Positions 63,680 through 64,000 of a DNA stretch of 64,000 nt are shown here, piece after piece. The position numbers were made by a program, and so were the translations under genes. A model generated the notes under the pieces. The model worked only from the letters and a program-made list of their open reading frames with translations, was not told where the DNA came from and ran no database searches. Numbering within the stretch: position 1 is the first letter of the stretch; each line of letters begins with the position of its first letter. Source of the DNA: Megalonaias nervosa (taxonomy: Eukaryota > Mollusca > Bivalvia > Unionida > Unionidae); the NCBI GenBank assembly GCA_016617855.1, contig JAECUM010000832.1, forward strand, positions 124,001 through 188,000. Direction: 5' to 3'.

Positions 63680-64000
63680 ATGAAAATAAGAGGCAGAAAC
63701 GTGACCTATCGCTTCGCCAGCGATTTCGAAGATGACATGAGTGAGCCAGAAACCAGACCAAGAGAGTCTTCGTCAAACCAGAGTCCACCACCAGTAACAT
63801 CTAAAAAGTACTATCACATTGGAGAGACGGACAAACGCTCCTCTAGAAAATTTAGAACCACGGCCTACACGTACACGGTGAAGTTTAAAGAATTCAAGTC
63901 CAACGTACCGTTGAAGAAAGCAGAAGAGTTCATCGCCGATGTGTGGGATTCTTTGTTAACCGCACTGAAAAGACAATGTGAAGCCAAAGAAGACGATCGC
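63680..64000 (+). CDS. N-terminal part of an unidentified protein, runs off the window
   Basis: 107 codons open to the right edge. ATG at 63680 is the first after an in-frame TGA at 63668-63670. Starts MKIRGRNVTYRFASDFEDDM, then a Ser/Pro-rich linker (about residues 20-42), then a likely folded domain (TTAYTYTVKFKEFKSNVPLK, then FIADVWDSLLTALKRQ). From memory this resembles the N-terminal part of uncharacterised proteins near type-B DNA polymerases in metazoan Maverick/adintovirus-like elements, but I cannot verify it. CpG content and lack of introns differ from the rest of the window. Confidence 0.5.
   Translation, partial: MKIRGRNVTYRFASDFEDDMSEPETRPRESSSNQSPPPVTSKKYYHIGETDKRSSRKFRTTAYTYTVKFKEFKSNVPLKKAEEFIADVWDSLLTALKRQCEAKEDDR

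Overview
This is a window of eukaryotic, AT-rich, repeat-dense DNA. There are no compact operons. The recognisable coding pieces are tiny exons separated by kilobases of repeats, broken retroelement genes, and a more GC-rich intronless ORF cluster at the right edge. A tRNA-derived SINE, a DIRS1-like tyrosine-recombinase retrotransposon, hAT and piggyBac-like remnants, and an IL-17-receptor-like ectodomain together point to a marine invertebrate, most likely a mollusc. That assignment is an inference from repeat types, not from a marker gene.

Layout. (1) A minus-strand multi-exon gene appears to cross most of the window, from a signal-peptide exon at 50111-50206 to exons near 1351. Six exon junctions are phase-compatible and one is not. 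The peptide resembles the extracellular part of IL-17 receptors (IL17RA/IL17RD type), from memory of those families. The membrane and SEFIR portions would lie beyond the left edge. (2) Inside its introns, roughly 18 kb is minisatellite or satellite DNA in about 30 separate arrays of 18-148 bp units. Several have higher-order structure, and several abut an exon's splice donor. (3) 3785-11282 is a degenerate but structurally complete DIRS1-like element: inverted terminal repeats, an internal complementary region, ORF1, RT-RNase H and tyrosine recombinase, all on the minus strand. It sits inside a ~130-bp tandem repeat. Its recombinase has been split by a homogeneous 40-bp minisatellite that grew from its own coding sequence. 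A second, weaker ORF1-like remnant lies at 25834-27530. (4) SINE copies with clear target duplications lie at 33317-33479 and 44254-45664; the latter is interrupted by an LTR-like element. A longer relative of that LTR lies inverted at 51083-52969 with a 5-bp target duplication, next to a hAT transposase 3' end (52972-53762). A piggyBac-like MITE with TTAA duplications is at 35195-35815. A LINE reverse-transcriptase relic is at 56202-56970.

(5) From about 61700 to the right edge the character changes: higher GC, intronless ORFs on both strands with short spacers, a histone-type stem-loop motif, a degenerate zinc-knuckle protein, and an ORF running off the window. This looks like the end of a large DNA-virus-like mobile element (Maverick/adintovirus-like is one guess) and is the least explained part.

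Regulatory-looking sequence inside repeats also stands out: a 36-bp array carrying seven estrogen-response-element-like palindromes (24243-24473), and the ~130-bp dispersed repeat carrying DR1-like TGACCTTTGACC sites. Whether any of this is functional cannot be told from sequence alone.
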